Notes under the pieces: generated by a model
Databases searched by the model: none
What the model saw: only the letters and a program-made list of their open reading frames with translations
Told to the model about the DNA's origin: nothing
Origin: Endozoicomonas montiporae CL-33
GTDB taxonomy: Bacteria; Pseudomonadota; Gammaproteobacteria; Pseudomonadales; Endozoicomonadaceae
NCBI RefSeq assembly: GCF_001583435.1
Contig: NZ_CP013251.1
Location: 2,738,206-2,802,205, forward strand
DNA length: 64,000 bases
Reading direction: 5' to 3'
Program-made: the position numbers and the translations under genes
Shown: positions 26,994 through 36,720 of the stretch, one piece after another
Numbering within the stretch: position 1 is the first letter of the stretch
Layout of the letters: each line of letters opens with the position of its first letter

Positions 26994-27848
26994 GGTAGTG
27001 GGCCAGAACTGTTATATCGCGTGAATATTGACCCCAAACTCAACTTTATTAATCAATAATCCAATAACAATATCGTGCATCTTTTCGAGCTTTGAAAAAC
27101 AAATTGTCTTTCTGGCCAACCGTTTAATCCAAGTCCGAAAATTAAGGTTTTTACGCTCTATCTTCTGAGTGTTTGCTTTACCAATAATATGCATGTTTTC
27201 ATCAAGGTGTCGCTCATAGGCTCCCCAATCATCGGTGTAAAATTTATTAATACCAAATGGCTTCAGAAGTGTTTTGAGTTCTTTAAAAACTTCATCTTTC
27301 CGTTTTCCGAAAACATAAGCAAGCACGGTATTTGTAGCGTGATCAACAGCATACCAAAGCCAGCGTTGGTTCGATTTATCATGAACATACGACCACTGCT
27401 CATCTAGCTCAGCCTCTTGGCAGACAAGCCCTACATGAATAATTGCATCTGACTTGAGATCAATAGTTTGAATATTTGGGTTGACCTTTACCAGACCGCT
27501 TTCTTTTTTTTTAGAGTCTTTATTACTGTTGTCTTGCTTATTCCGAGTACTTTACTTGTATCCCTGATTCCGCTGCCATTTATTGCCATATCGATGATTT
27601 TTTCTTTAACGCCAGGCTCACAGGCCTTGTAGCGATATTCAAGCATGAAGGTTTTGATTTCACATTTGTCATTACAGCAATAGTATCGTGGAACATCATG
27701 AGTGCTGTATCCGAAAGGCCGAACTTGGTTACTGCCACATGTTGTACAGAGGACTTGCGTAAGGCACATTTTTAAACCGCATTTTTCAAAGTTGCCGAAT
27801 GTCGTATTTTAGCAGACAGGGCTAGAATCACAGAACTGTGCCACTACC
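26994..27848 (-). mobile_element. IS1-family insertion sequence with target duplication
   Basis: The ends are GGTAGTGGGCCAGAACTG on the left and, read inward, GGTAGTGGCACAGTTCTG on the right (17 of 22 positions match by eye). Flanking it is a direct repeat GCTGTTG at 26987-26993 and 27849-27855, the duplicated target. The 855-bp element encodes InsA and InsB frames on the minus strand. Confidence 0.9.
27012..27769 (-). CDS. insAB': IS1 InsAB' transposase made by -1 frameshift
   Basis: InsA (27488-27769) is a zinc-ribbon and HTH protein (CTTCGSNQVRPFGYS, GIRDTSKVLGISKTTVIKTL) ending in KKKKAVW. At the A9 run near its end, a -1 shift at A AAA AAG continues as ESGLVKVNPNIQT into InsB. InsB has the DDE features DEQWSYVHDKSNQRWLWYAVD, FYTDDWGAY and the C-terminal GKANTQKIERKNLNFRTWIKRL. 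This is the normal IS1 expression strategy, and no other lesion is seen, so the element looks intact. Confidence 0.85.
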
Positions 27849-27901
27849 GCTGTTGAAGGGACAAGCTGTTGCCCATATCAGACAATGTTTCACTCAGGTG
27901 T

Positions 27902-28348
27902 TTAGTCCGGATACAACTCAATCCAGAAACGTCCACTGTTGTGTAAATAAAGATCAAGTACCTGACTTTTATGTGTCTGCTGGTAGAAGCGCAGTGTTTC
28001 TGGCAGGTAGGCACCATTTTCCGAATAGAACTTGATGCGTCTGAAGCGAGTATCAACAACGGTGATATCAATAGCCTGATCAGTATCATCAACAGGGAAA
28101 CGGATCTTGAGGTGTAAACTGTACAGTTGCTGATTGGCAAACCACTGACCAAAGAGAGTTAACAAAGAGTCGAAACGAATATGCTGAAAGCACTGACCGG
28201 CTGACAGGTTGGCATTGATGGTATCAATAGTTTGGTCAGGCGGAGAAAGAGGCCAGGATTCGAGCAGTTCGACAGATTGACGATAGATAGGCGTATGCAG
28301 CATAAAATCCACTTCGGCATACTGATCGGCTTCAACAGTTGGCGTCAT
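27902..28348 (-). CDS. Conserved-looking hypothetical protein
   Basis: The protein has about 148 residues from ATG 28348, which has GGAG 8 bp upstream; an upstream start at 28399 is less likely. The sequence alternates predicted strands (LHLKIRFPVDDTDQAIDITVVD, FYSENGAYLPETLRFYQ) and ends FWIELYPD. I do not recognise the family. It is divergent from the valine-degradation operon. Codon usage looks like the neighbouring chromosomal genes. Confidence 0.6.
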   Translation of the reverse strand: MTPTVEADQYAEVDFMLHTPIYRQSVELLESWPLSPPDQTIDTINANLSAGQCFQHIRFDSLLTLFGQWFANQQLYSLHLKIRFPVDDTDQAIDITVVDTRFRRIKFYSENGAYLPETLRFYQQTHKSQVLDLYLHNSGRFWIELYPD

Positions 28349-28573
28349 TGACTGAACTCCCTCCCTTTTCTGGAAATTTGTTCTTATAGTTTTAATCACT
28401 TACCTGTGTTCGGTTAACATTACATAGATTGCTGTTTTCTGACTCCTCTATTTTGGTTATATCTCTCATCAGTATTTCTTATCATTGTTATGGACTTTTA
28501 CCGCCCAATAGTAGAAGTACACAGAAGCTGTCTGTTATCTTGGAAAAATAATAACAAAATGTCGGGGGATACC

Positions 28574-30070
28574 ATGACTCATCGGGTTCCACTATTTATT
28601 AATGGTCAGTTTGTCAGGTCAACAGCCACCAGCACGCTCCCCGTGCTTAACCCTGCCACTCAGGAAGCGCTAGCCGAGCTTCCCATGTCCACTGAAAATG
28701 AAATAGAGCAGGCCATAGCCGGTGCCAGACAGGCATTTGCATCCTGGAAAGAAGTCCCTGTTCCCGAACGTGCAAGATTGATGATGCGCTATCAGGCATT
28801 GCTCAAGGAACACCACGATGAGCTGGCAGAACTATTGGCAACCGATACCGGTAAAACCTTCGATGATGCCAAAGGCGATGTATGGCGTGGTATAGAAGTA
28901 GTGGAACAGGCCGTGAATATTCCTGCTTTGCTGATGGGGGAAACCGTTGAAAATGTCGCCGGTGGAATCGACACATACAGCTATATGCAACCACTGGGCG
29001 TCTGTGTTGGTATTACTCCCTTTAACTTTCCGGCCATGATTCCTTTATGGATGTTTCCTCTGGCCATTGCCTGTGGCAATACGTTTATTCTCAAACCCAG
29101 TGAGCAGGTACCGCTAACGCCGGTGCGTTTGCTGGAACTGCTGGTTAAGGCGGGTGTTCCTGACGGTGTCGTGCAACTGATTCATGGCGGGCAGGCACAG
29201 GTTGAAAGATTGCTCAAGCACCCTGACACAAAAGCGGTTTCCTTTGTAGGTTCTTCCAGAGTAGGCCAGTCTATTTACAAAATCGGCACCGACCATATGA
29301 AACGGGTGCAGTGTATGGCAGGTGCCAAAAATCACTGCGTCATTATGCCGGATGCAGATAAGGAGCAGGCTTTGGGCAATCTTGTGGGGGCATCGGTTGG
29401 GGCTGCAGGTCAGCGTTGCATGGCCATCAGTGTTGCTGTCTTTGTTGGGCAGAGCAAGGAATGGATAGCTGATTTGAAAGAACAGTTGAGCGGCTTACGT
29501 CCCGGGGCGTGGAACGACCCTGATGCTGCTTATGGTCCGGTCATCAGCCAGGCAGCCAAAGCACGCATTCTTGATCTTATTGAACAGGGAAAACAAGAAG
29601 CTACCTGTCTGCTGGATGGCAGTCAGTGTGAGGTTGAGGGTCTGCCGGAAGGTAACTGGATAGGTCCGACACTGTTTACCGATGTTTCACCTGAAATGGC
29701 AATTTATCAGCAGGAGGTTTTCGGGCCAGTCCTGTGTTGTATCTGTGTGGATTCTCTGGAACAGGCGATTGAATTGGTGAATGCCAACCCTTATGGCAAT
29801 GGTACATCCATCTTCACCCGCTCCGGTGGTGCCGCCCGCAAATATCAGCATGAGGTTCAGGTCGGGCAGGTCGGTATTAATGTTCCGATTCCTGTGCCAT
29901 TGCCGTTTTTCTCCTTTACCGGCTGGAAAGGTTCCTTCATGGGAGATTTGCACGCCTATGGTAAACAGGCCGTTCGTTTTTATACCGACACCAAGACGGT
30001 GACTGCCCGCTGGAAATACGACGATGATGAAACAGTCAGCCAACCCAATCTCACTATTCACCTGAAATAA
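28574..30070 (+). CDS. mmsA: Methylmalonate-semialdehyde dehydrogenase (CoA-acylating)
   Basis: This aldehyde dehydrogenase of about 498 residues oxidises (S)-methylmalonate semialdehyde to propionyl-CoA in valine breakdown. Typical MmsA features are [42 protein letters not shown], and the catalytic Cys in GAAGQRCMA. The general-base Glu of ordinary aldehyde dehydrogenases is replaced ([15 protein letters not shown]), as expected for CoA-acylating members. GGGGGA lies just before ATG 28574. It is the first gene of a five-gene plus-strand operon. Confidence 0.9.
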   Translation: MTHRVPLFINGQFVRSTATSTLPVLNPATQEALAELPMSTENEIEQAIAGARQAFASWKEVPVPERARLMMRYQALLKEHHDELAELLATDTGKTFDDAKGDVWRGIEVVEQAVNIPALLMGETVENVAGGIDTYSYMQPLGVCVGITPFNFPAMIPLWMFPLAIACGNTFILKPSEQVPLTPVRLLELLVKAGVPDGVVQLIHGGQAQVERLLKHPDTKAVSFVGSSRVGQSIYKIGTDHMKRVQCMAGAKNHCVIMPDADKEQALGNLVGASVGAAGQRCMAISVAVFVGQSKEWIADLKEQLSGLRPGAWNDPDAAYGPVISQAAKARILDLIEQGKQEATCLLDGSQCEVEGLPEGNWIGPTLFTDVSPEMAIYQQEVFGPVLCCICVDSLEQAIELVNANPYGNGTSIFTRSGGAARKYQHEVQVGQVGINVPIPVPLPFFSFTGWKGSFMGDLHAYGKQAVRFYTDTKTVTARWKYDDDETVSQPNLTIHLK

Positions 30071-30082
30071 TGAGGCAGAGTC

Positions 30083-31243
30083 ATGGACTTTTCTTTAAGC
30101 GATGACCAGAAAGCATTTGTCAGTACGGCACGGGCATTTTCCCGGGATACTCTGGCTCCCGGTGCTGCACAGTGGGATGAAGAGCATAGATTTCCTGTGG
30201 ACGTTTTCAAAGAGGCTGGCGATCTTGGTCTGATGTCTCTCTATGCCCCTGAAGAGATTGGCGGGATGAATCTGCCACGGCTGGATGCCAGCCTGATATT
30301 TGAAGAACTGGCTTACGGTTGTACGGCGACTACCGCGTTTATGACGATTCATAACATGGCCACTAACATGGTTGGCCGCTATGGAAGTGAAACCCTGCTG
30401 GAGCAATGGGGTGAAAACCTGGCGTCAGGACAGAAACTGGCTTCTTACTGTCTCACCGAGCCGGGCTCTGGCTCGGATGCGGCTTCGCTCGTAACGTGCG
30501 CTAAACAAGACGCAGATCACTACATCGTTCACGGCAGTAAAGTCTTTATCAGTGGTGCAGGAGCTACTGATATTCTGGTGGTGATGGTCAGAACCGGAGG
30601 TCCGGGAGCGAAAGGTGTGACTGCGCTGGCGATACCTGCAGAAAGTGACGGTATTCATTACGGCAAGTCAGAAACCAAAATGGGTTGGAACTGTCAGCCA
30701 ACACGACAGGTAACGTTCGACGGTGTCAGAGTTCCTGTCAGTTACAGACTCGGAGACGAAGGTCAGGGCTTCAATATGGCAATGGAAGCTCTGGATGGCG
30801 GGCGAATTAACATTGCCAGTTGTTCAGTCGGTACCGCTCAGGCGGCACTCGACCATGCGATTGCCTACAGCAAAGAGCGTGAACAGTTTGGTCAGGCCAT
30901 TGCCGACTTTCAGGTCACACAGTTCAAGTTGGCAGACATGGTGACAGAACTGGTGGCCGCCCGACAGATGGTGAGGCTGGCAGCATGGAAGCTTGATCAT
31001 AATGAACCCGAGGCGGGTATTTACTGCTCCATGGCTAAACGACTGGCGACGGATCTCTGTTTCAACATCTGTAATGAAGCGCTGCAGATTCATGGAGGCT
31101 ACGGCTATATCCGGGAATATCCGCTTGAACGTTTTGTCAGGGATACCCGGGTTCACCAGATACTGGAAGGAACCAATGAAATCATGCGTATGATCATTGG
31201 TCGTCGTTTGTTAATGGACAACGTCCCGGAGGTGATTCGATGA
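30083..31243 (+). CDS. Acyl-CoA dehydrogenase, probably isobutyryl-CoA
   Basis: The 386-residue FAD enzyme has the CLTEPGSGSDAASL motif, WNCQPTRQVTFDGVRVP, and the C-terminal block ALQIHGGYGYIREYPLERFVRDTRVHQILEGTNE containing the catalytic Glu region of short/branched-chain dehydrogenases. Next to mmsA and mmsB, the natural substrate is isobutyryl-CoA or 2-methylbutyryl-CoA. It is 12 bp after mmsA and overlaps the enoyl-CoA hydratase by four bases, so it is translationally coupled. Confidence 0.9.
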   Translation: MDFSLSDDQKAFVSTARAFSRDTLAPGAAQWDEEHRFPVDVFKEAGDLGLMSLYAPEEIGGMNLPRLDASLIFEELAYGCTATTAFMTIHNMATNMVGRYGSETLLEQWGENLASGQKLASYCLTEPGSGSDAASLVTCAKQDADHYIVHGSKVFISGAGATDILVVMVRTGGPGAKGVTALAIPAESDGIHYGKSETKMGWNCQPTRQVTFDGVRVPVSYRLGDEGQGFNMAMEALDGGRINIASCSVGTAQAALDHAIAYSKEREQFGQAIADFQVTQFKLADMVTELVAARQMVRLAAWKLDHNEPEAGIYCSMAKRLATDLCFNICNEALQIHGGYGYIREYPLERFVRDTRVHQILEGTNEIMRMIIGRRLLMDNVPEVIR

Positions 31244-32028
31244 TTAAAAGTCCAACCGAAAAACTAAAACTGAACATTATTGATCACACAGCCCTGATTA
31301 CGCTGGATAACCCCGGTGCCAATACCTGGGATCTGGAAAACCTTCAGGGGCTTTATGAGCTGGTTGAGCAGCTGAACGCTGACCGAAGCATTTATGCGCT
31401 GGTTATTACCGGTGCGGGCGAGAAGTTTTTCTCTGCTGGTGCCGATCTGAAGCTGTTTAACTCGGGCGATAAGGTGGCGGCGCTGGATATGGCTAAAGCC
31501 TTTGGTAAAGCCTTTGAGGCCCTGTCTGATTTTCGTGGTGTTACCATTGCTGCGATTAATGGTTTTGCCATGGGCGGTGGACTTGAAGTGGCGCTGGCCT
31601 GTGATATCCGCATTGCAGAGAATCATGCGCAGCTGGCACTGCCGGAAGCGAAGGTAGGATTATTACCTGCAGCAGGAGGTACGCAACGCCTGTCGTGGCT
31701 GGTTGGAGAAGGCTGGGCAAAACGGATGATATTGTGTGGTGAGCGCATCACTGCGGGGCAGGCTGAAAAGATAGGACTCATTGAAGAAGTGGTGGCAATG
31801 GGTTCTGCAAAAGACAGTGCTTTTGTATTGGCGGCAAAAGTAGCTGAACAGAGCCCCATCGCTGTCAGTTATTGCAAACAGCTGATTCATCATGCCAGAA
31901 ATACCTCGATAAATGCGGCTCTGCCGGAAGAGCGGGAGCGTTTTCTTGATCTGTTTGATACAGACGATCAGCAGGAAGGTGTCAGTGCTTTCCTCGAGAA
32001 GCGCAAACCTCAATGGAAGAATGCATAA
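31240..32028 (+). CDS. Enoyl-CoA hydratase
   Basis: The 262-residue crotonase-family enzyme has the oxyanion-hole regions FFSAGADLKLF and INGFAMGGGLEVALACDIRIAE, and the catalytic Glu region ALPEAKVGLLPAAGGTQRL. It would hydrate methacrylyl-CoA or tiglyl-CoA. A dedicated 3-hydroxyisobutyryl-CoA hydrolase, needed before MmsB, is not in this operon and must be elsewhere if the pathway is complete. Confidence 0.85.
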   Translation: MIKSPTEKLKLNIIDHTALITLDNPGANTWDLENLQGLYELVEQLNADRSIYALVITGAGEKFFSAGADLKLFNSGDKVAALDMAKAFGKAFEALSDFRGVTIAAINGFAMGGGLEVALACDIRIAENHAQLALPEAKVGLLPAAGGTQRLSWLVGEGWAKRMILCGERITAGQAEKIGLIEEVVAMGSAKDSAFVLAAKVAEQSPIAVSYCKQLIHHARNTSINAALPEERERFLDLFDTDDQQEGVSAFLEKRKPQWKNA

Positions 32029-32060
32029 CGATCAATGCCCGCTAAAAGGATAACAATAAA

Positions 32061-32942
32061 ATGGCAAAGGTTGCTTTTATAGGTCTGGGAAATATGGGTG
32101 GTCCTATGGCGGCCAACCTGCTCAAAGCCGGACACAACGTGGTTGTTTTTGATCTGGTCAGTGAGTTAATGCAACAACTGGTCGATCAGGGCGCAACATC
32201 GGCCACCAGCGCTCTGGCTGCTTCGGAAGAGGCAGAGTTTATTATCACCATGCTGCCCGCAGGGAAGCATGTTGAAATGGTTTATCTGGGAGACAGTGGT
32301 CTTTTATCCAACCTTGACGGTTCGCCACTGTTAATCGATTGCAGCACCATTGATTCTCAAACCGCAAAACAGGTGGCCGCAGCTGCCGCAGAAAAAGGCT
32401 TTGAGATGATTGATGCACCGGTTTCCGGTGGTGTGGCAGCAGCACAGGCCGGTACTTTGAGCTTTATGTGTGGCGGGGCTGAAACCGCCTTTCTTCGTGC
32501 GGAACCCGTTTTGAAAGATATGGGTAAAAATCTGTTTCATGCCGGGGCGGCAGGTGCCGGGCAGACCGCAAAAATCTGTAACAATATGCTGTTGTCTGTA
32601 TTGATGACCGGCACTGCTGAAGCACTCCAATTGGGTGTTGATCACGGGCTTGACCCCAAAGTGCTGTCAGAGATCATGCTGGCAAGCTCTGGCAGAAACT
32701 GGTCACTGGAAGTCTATAACCCTTACCCGGGTGTGATGGAAAATGCTCCGTCAAGTCATCAGTATCAACCCGGATTTATGGTGGACCTGATGGTTAAGGA
32801 TCTTGGCCTGGCCATGACAGCGGCACTGGAGAGCCAGTCTGCTGTGCCAATGGGCAGTGCAGCACGCAACCTTTATATGACTCATAAGAAGAAAGGCCAT
32901 GGGCGGCTGGATTTTTCCAGTATTCTGCAGGCACTGAAATAA
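32061..32942 (+). CDS. mmsB: 3-hydroxyisobutyrate dehydrogenase
   Basis: The 293-residue NAD-dependent enzyme has the signature VAFIGLGNMGGPMAANLLKAGHNV, the substrate loop DAPVSGGVAAAQAGTLSFMCGG and the catalytic Lys in GAGQTAKICNNMLL. It oxidises 3-hydroxyisobutyrate to methylmalonate semialdehyde, the substrate of MmsA. Length and motifs are normal for the family. It lies 32 bp after the hydratase. Confidence 0.92.
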   Translation: MAKVAFIGLGNMGGPMAANLLKAGHNVVVFDLVSELMQQLVDQGATSATSALAASEEAEFIITMLPAGKHVEMVYLGDSGLLSNLDGSPLLIDCSTIDSQTAKQVAAAAAEKGFEMIDAPVSGGVAAAQAGTLSFMCGGAETAFLRAEPVLKDMGKNLFHAGAAGAGQTAKICNNMLLSVLMTGTAEALQLGVDHGLDPKVLSEIMLASSGRNWSLEVYNPYPGVMENAPSSHQYQPGFMVDLMVKDLGLAMTAALESQSAVPMGSAARNLYMTHKKKGHGRLDFSSILQALK

Positions 32943-32951
32943 GAGGGCGAC

Positions 32952-33722
32952 ATGGATATTAAAAATAAAGTGGCTGTCATCAGTGGTGGTGCATCCGGAA
33001 TCGGAGAAGCAACAGCCCGACACTTTGTCGCTCACGGTGCTCATGTCGCGATTTTCGATGTTAATGAGAGAAAAGCAGCAGCCTTACTGAAAGAGTTGGG
33101 CGGAGCTGCTATTTTCTGTCCTGTGGATGTAACGGATGAATCCTCTGTTCAGTCCGGTATGGATGCCACCAGTGAAGAGTTTGGTCAGATTCATATCTGC
33201 TGTAATTTTGCCGGAGTTGCCGATGCAGCCAGAACTATTGGAAAGCAAGGCCCCTTTCCTCTGGAAACATTCAAAAGAGTCATTGATATTAACCTGACAG
33301 GGACGTTTAATGTGATACGGCTGGCTGCGGAAAAAATGGCGCTGAACCAGCTGGTATCTGATGAAAGTGGTCGTGGGGTGATTATCAATACGGCTTCGAT
33401 TGCAGCCTTTGAAGGGCAAATGGGGCAGGCTGCCTATAGTGCCTCGAAGGCCGGTGTGGCCGGTCTGACGCTCCCTGTTGCCAGAGATCTTGCGAGTCTG
33501 GGAATTCGTTGCAATACCATTGTTCCCGGATTGATCAAAACCCCGATGTTTGACTCGTTGGCACCTGAGTTTATTGAATCACTGTCGAACAGTGTTTTGA
33601 ACCCGAAACGTCTTGGCAGACCCGAAGAAGTGGCTCATCTGGCTCAATTTATCGTTGAAAATGATTATCTCAATGGAGAGTGTATACGTCTTGACGGGGG
33701 AATAAGAATGCAGCCAAGGTAG
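32952..33722 (+). CDS. Short-chain dehydrogenase, 3-hydroxy-2-methylbutyryl-CoA type
   Basis: The 256-residue SDR has the glycine-rich GGASGIGEATARHF, NFAGVADAARTIG, and the catalytic Ser-Tyr-Lys as INTASIAAF and YSASKAGVAGL. The sequence follows the HSD10-like group (FPLETFKRVIDINLTGTFNVIRLAAEKM), which oxidises 3-hydroxy-2-methylbutyryl-CoA in isoleucine breakdown. It lies nine bases after mmsB, so the operon serves both valine and isoleucine. Confidence 0.85.
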   Translation: MDIKNKVAVISGGASGIGEATARHFVAHGAHVAIFDVNERKAAALLKELGGAAIFCPVDVTDESSVQSGMDATSEEFGQIHICCNFAGVADAARTIGKQGPFPLETFKRVIDINLTGTFNVIRLAAEKMALNQLVSDESGRGVIINTASIAAFEGQMGQAAYSASKAGVAGLTLPVARDLASLGIRCNTIVPGLIKTPMFDSLAPEFIESLSNSVLNPKRLGRPEEVAHLAQFIVENDYLNGECIRLDGGIRMQPR

Positions 33723-33791
33723 TGGTTCTTTTCTTATCGGTAAGGCGACCGGCTGGTTTTTTCATACAGCCAGTTACTGAGATGAAACAGT

Positions 33792-34472
33792 TTGGATTTG
33801 TTCGATGCGTATGAAAAAGTTAAACGCAAGGCTGAAACTACTAAGAACGAAGACTTTCGGGAGATGCTGAAAGTTTGTTGTGATAATCAGATCAAATATC
33901 GTTACGTGCTGGCAGATAGCTGGTTCTGTTCTAACGACAACATGCTGTATATACGACACAAATGCGATAAGCATTTTGTCATGGCCAGCAAGTCAAACCG
34001 GAAGGTTTCGTTGAGTGAGGAAGATAAAAGTCAGGGGCGCTCACAGCGTATAGATTCCATTGACTTCTCAGAAGAAAAGCCCATCAAAGGCTGGATTGCA
34101 GGCGTGGACTTCCCCGTTCTGCTGTTCCGGCAGGTCTTTACAAGCAAAGATGGCAGTAAGGGCATTCTCTATCTGGTATGCAGTGATCTTGAGTGTGACA
34201 CAGAGGCTTTGAAGGCGATCTACAAAAAACGGTGGAAAGTTGAAGTCTTCCATAAAACACTCAAATCTAATGCGTCAATGGCCAAGTCACCGACTTATAC
34301 AGTTTTGACGCAGAGTAATCATCTGTTTATGTCGATATATTCGGCATTTCGTCTCGAGGTGCTGGCTAATAAGCTTGATTTAAACCATTTTGAGTTGCGG
34401 GCAAAGCTTTATCTTACTGCATTGAAATCATCGTTCCAGAAACTTCAGTCGATGAAGGGGTGCGTAACATGA
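33792..34472 (+). pseudogene. N-terminally truncated DDE transposase (IS4/IS701-like)
   Basis: Only the C-terminal 226 residues remain. YVLADSWFCSNDNM carries one catalytic Asp and KKRWKVEVFHKTLKSN the catalytic Glu, with the first Asp missing. It begins about 70 bp after the SDR stop and runs into the start of the damaged flgO copy. The fragment marks an old insertion or deletion that removed both the transposase start and the flgO signal sequence. Confidence 0.75.
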
Positions 34473-34971
34473 GTATCTTATTTTCAGGCTGCCAATCCAA
34501 GCCAGCCTATGACGAGCAGGTTGATCTTGTTGAAGTGACCGTTGAAGCCTCAGAAAGACTGGCAGATAAGGTTGAGGATTCTTTATCAGAGAATGCCATT
34601 ATTCTTTCGACCAGCCTGTCGAATATTGACAATCTAAGCACCACATCGACCCTGGGCAGGATTATTTCAGAGCAGCTGGCTTCAGGTTTAATGGATCAGG
34701 GTTTTCGACTGAAAGAGATTAAAATGCGCAGCGATGTGTTTATCAGAGAAAAAAAGGTGGGGAATTTACCCTGTCCAGAAGACTGGCTGCATTAAGTAAA
34801 AACCATCATGCCAGTGCAATTCTTACAGGAACCTATGCAGTCGCCAGCAAAACAGTCTATGTTAATGCCCGTCTTATAGATACGAACAGCAATCTGGTGC
34901 TCGGTAGCGTTGATTTTCAACTACCACTGGATGCTGATATGAGAACCTTGATAACCCGCAAAGGCCTGTAA
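34469..34971 (+). pseudogene. flgO: FlgO-like lipoprotein, truncated and frameshifted
   Basis: The protein has a lipobox-like FSGC and a FlgO-type body (AIILSTSLSNIDNLSTTSTLGRIISEQLASGLMDQGFRLKEIKMR). The normal signal peptide is missing: only MSILF precedes the Cys, and the transposase fragment occupies the region before it. At an A7 run (about 34748-34755) the frame breaks; one base back it continues GGEFTLSRRLAALSKNHHASAILTGTYAVASKTVYV to 34971. Two defects make this a pseudogene. Intact FlgO is an outer-membrane lipoprotein associated with flagella. Confidence 0.7.
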
Positions 34972-34993
34972 AGCATCTCAAGCCAGTCAGTGC

Positions 34994-36010
34994 TCAGTGA
35001 TAAAAGAATGCACTGAGCCGGGTAGGGAAGCTATTCTTTTCTTTCAGAAAACGTAACAGAACTTTCAGAGGCATAAGCTTGAGTGCCGCTCTGGCTTTTT
35101 GAAAGCCCTGACCGTAAATCGGATCCTGGCTCTTTTCTATCAGAGTACGCCGATATTCAGCCTCTTTTGTCGCCTGATTCTTCAACCAGATATATTCCAT
35201 CAAGACACACATGCCTTCTTCTACCTCTAACGGCAACTCATGGTAATGATTATAAAAAAACCAGGCATGCGTTAACTCATGGATGGCAATGGTTCGATAA
35301 TGCTCTTCCGGTAATTTATTCTGAATGAGAATGTGATTGAAATGCCTGCCAGTAATACGGCCACCTGAAAAAGTCGTTGTCCATTGTGCCAAACCAAGGA
35401 TAGGACGTTCATTGTGGAAGTTATGTCGGCTTGCCTCTCTCAATTCATCACGATCACACAGTGCAACCGGTGTTTGGGTCTGGTTAAGCTTAAGCCCGAC
35501 CGATGCCAGAGCCAGTCGCATTTCATCCAGCAGATCTTCGGCTCGCTCCTGAGTATCAACCCCTCTTAAAGTGCACATATTGCAGATCAGTAACCCGTCA
35601 GGATGTAACATGCCACCATCCGTCAGATTTTTACAAACAATCCGCCCGCAGCTGGAGCAGTTTGAATAGTTTGTGTGGGTATTACAAAAAGCGTTGCCCC
35701 AGAAATCAACCAGATAATTTGTCTTCAATGGTTTACGACAAACATCACATAAAGGTCTGTGTTTTTTGCGATGGCAGTCAAGATGCCATGGCATGCCATC
35801 GTGCTCTATGTATTTATTTCTTACTGTTTTACGGCATCCGGGACAACGAAGGCAGCCAGGGTGAAAGGGGCGGCCATTAAAAGCAATGAACTTTTCATTG
35901 AATAATGGTCGTTTGCAGGTTCGACAGGTAAAGCAGTGTGGGTGCCAGTTGGCACCCAGTGCCTTCAGAGCGTTGCCGTGAACCGGTTTATGGCAGCTTT
36001 TGCATTCCAT
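34994..36010 (-). CDS. LIM-domain DA1-like zinc metallopeptidase
   Basis: The 338-residue cytoplasm-type protein has no signal peptide. Residues about 3-146 contain zinc-binding LIM-type Cys/His repeats (CKSCHKPV ... HCFTCRTCKRPLF, CLRCPGCRKTV ... CHRKKHRPLCDVCRKPL, CSSCGRIVC ... CNMC). Residues about 155-338 match the DA1-like peptidase domain, with the zincin motif HELTHAWFF at 244-252 and the third ligand in LEVEEGMCVLM around residue 264. Plant DA1 proteins are ubiquitin-activated peptidases with exactly LIM plus this domain. The DA1 catalytic motif is intact. The gene may encode a host-directed effector or a bacterial protease. It lies 23 bp downstream of the O-methyltransferase on the same strand. 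Confidence 0.85.
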   Translation of the reverse strand: MECKSCHKPVHGNALKALGANWHPHCFTCRTCKRPLFNEKFIAFNGRPFHPGCLRCPGCRKTVRNKYIEHDGMPWHLDCHRKKHRPLCDVCRKPLKTNYLVDFWGNAFCNTHTNYSNCSSCGRIVCKNLTDGGMLHPDGLLICNMCTLRGVDTQERAEDLLDEMRLALASVGLKLNQTQTPVALCDRDELREASRHNFHNERPILGLAQWTTTFSGGRITGRHFNHILIQNKLPEEHYRTIAIHELTHAWFFYNHYHELPLEVEEGMCVLMEYIWLKNQATKEAEYRRTLIEKSQDPIYGQGFQKARAALKLMPLKVLLRFLKEKNSFPTRLSAFFYH

Positions 36011-36033
36011 GCCAGAGCTGAAATTTCCTTATT

Positions 36034-36702
36034 CTAAATGTCTCGTTTAATGGCTATCGTCAACCCGTCAGAAATCGGAAGGATCATCATATCAACCCGA
36101 TCGTCATTATGGATTTTCCGATTGAGAACTTTAATAGCAGCGGTGTCTTCATCAGTACAGGTGTCATCCGCAACACGGCCGCTCCAGAGAACGTTATCAA
36201 TCAGAATCAGCCCCCCGGGGCGAATCAGTTGTAGACACTGTTCGTAATAATGATCGTAACCTGTTTTATCGGCATCGATAAAAGCCATATCAAAAGTGCC
36301 CGACTGTTGTTGTTCGATAAGATGGCTGAGTGTTTCGCTAGCCGGAGCCAGACGCAGATCAATTTTATGATCGACTCCGGCTTTTTCCCAGAAACTTCGG
36401 GCTGTGCGGGTATAGTCATCACTGATGTCACAGGCAACAATATGACCGTTGTCTGGTAATGCCAAAGCCACAGCTAAAGCGCTGTAGCCCGTAAAAACAC
36501 CAATCTCGATGGTGTGTTTTGCATTCACCAGTTTTGTCAGTAATGCCATCATCTGTCCCTGCTCGGGCGATATCTGCATATTGCTGAACTCATGATGGCT
36601 GGTGAGCTGTCGAAGCTCTGCCAGCACAGAGTGTTCCCGCAATCCATTGGCAACAAGGTACTGATTGAGAGGGGCTGTCATGGTCAGTATTGTGCTGGAC
36701 AT
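36034..36702 (-). CDS. SAM-dependent O-methyltransferase (class I, COMT-like)
   Basis: The enzyme of about 222 residues has the class I SAM-binding motif KHTIEIGVFTGYSALAVALALP, VACDISDDYTRTAR, and the metal-binding DMAFIDADKTGYDHYYEQCLQLIRPGGLILIDNVLWSGRV, as in catechol and caffeoyl-CoA O-methyltransferases. I choose ATG 36702, which has GAGGA 10 bp upstream, over the ATG three codons earlier. The substrate is unknown. It lies nine bases downstream of the tyrosine recombinase. Confidence 0.85.
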   Translation of the reverse strand: MSSTILTMTAPLNQYLVANGLREHSVLAELRQLTSHHEFSNMQISPEQGQMMALLTKLVNAKHTIEIGVFTGYSALAVALALPDNGHIVACDISDDYTRTARSFWEKAGVDHKIDLRLAPASETLSHLIEQQQSGTFDMAFIDADKTGYDHYYEQCLQLIRPGGLILIDNVLWSGRVADDTCTDEDTAAIKVLNRKIHNDDRVDMMILPISDGLTIAIKRDI

Positions 36703-36720
36703 GCGAAACATTCCTCGAAT

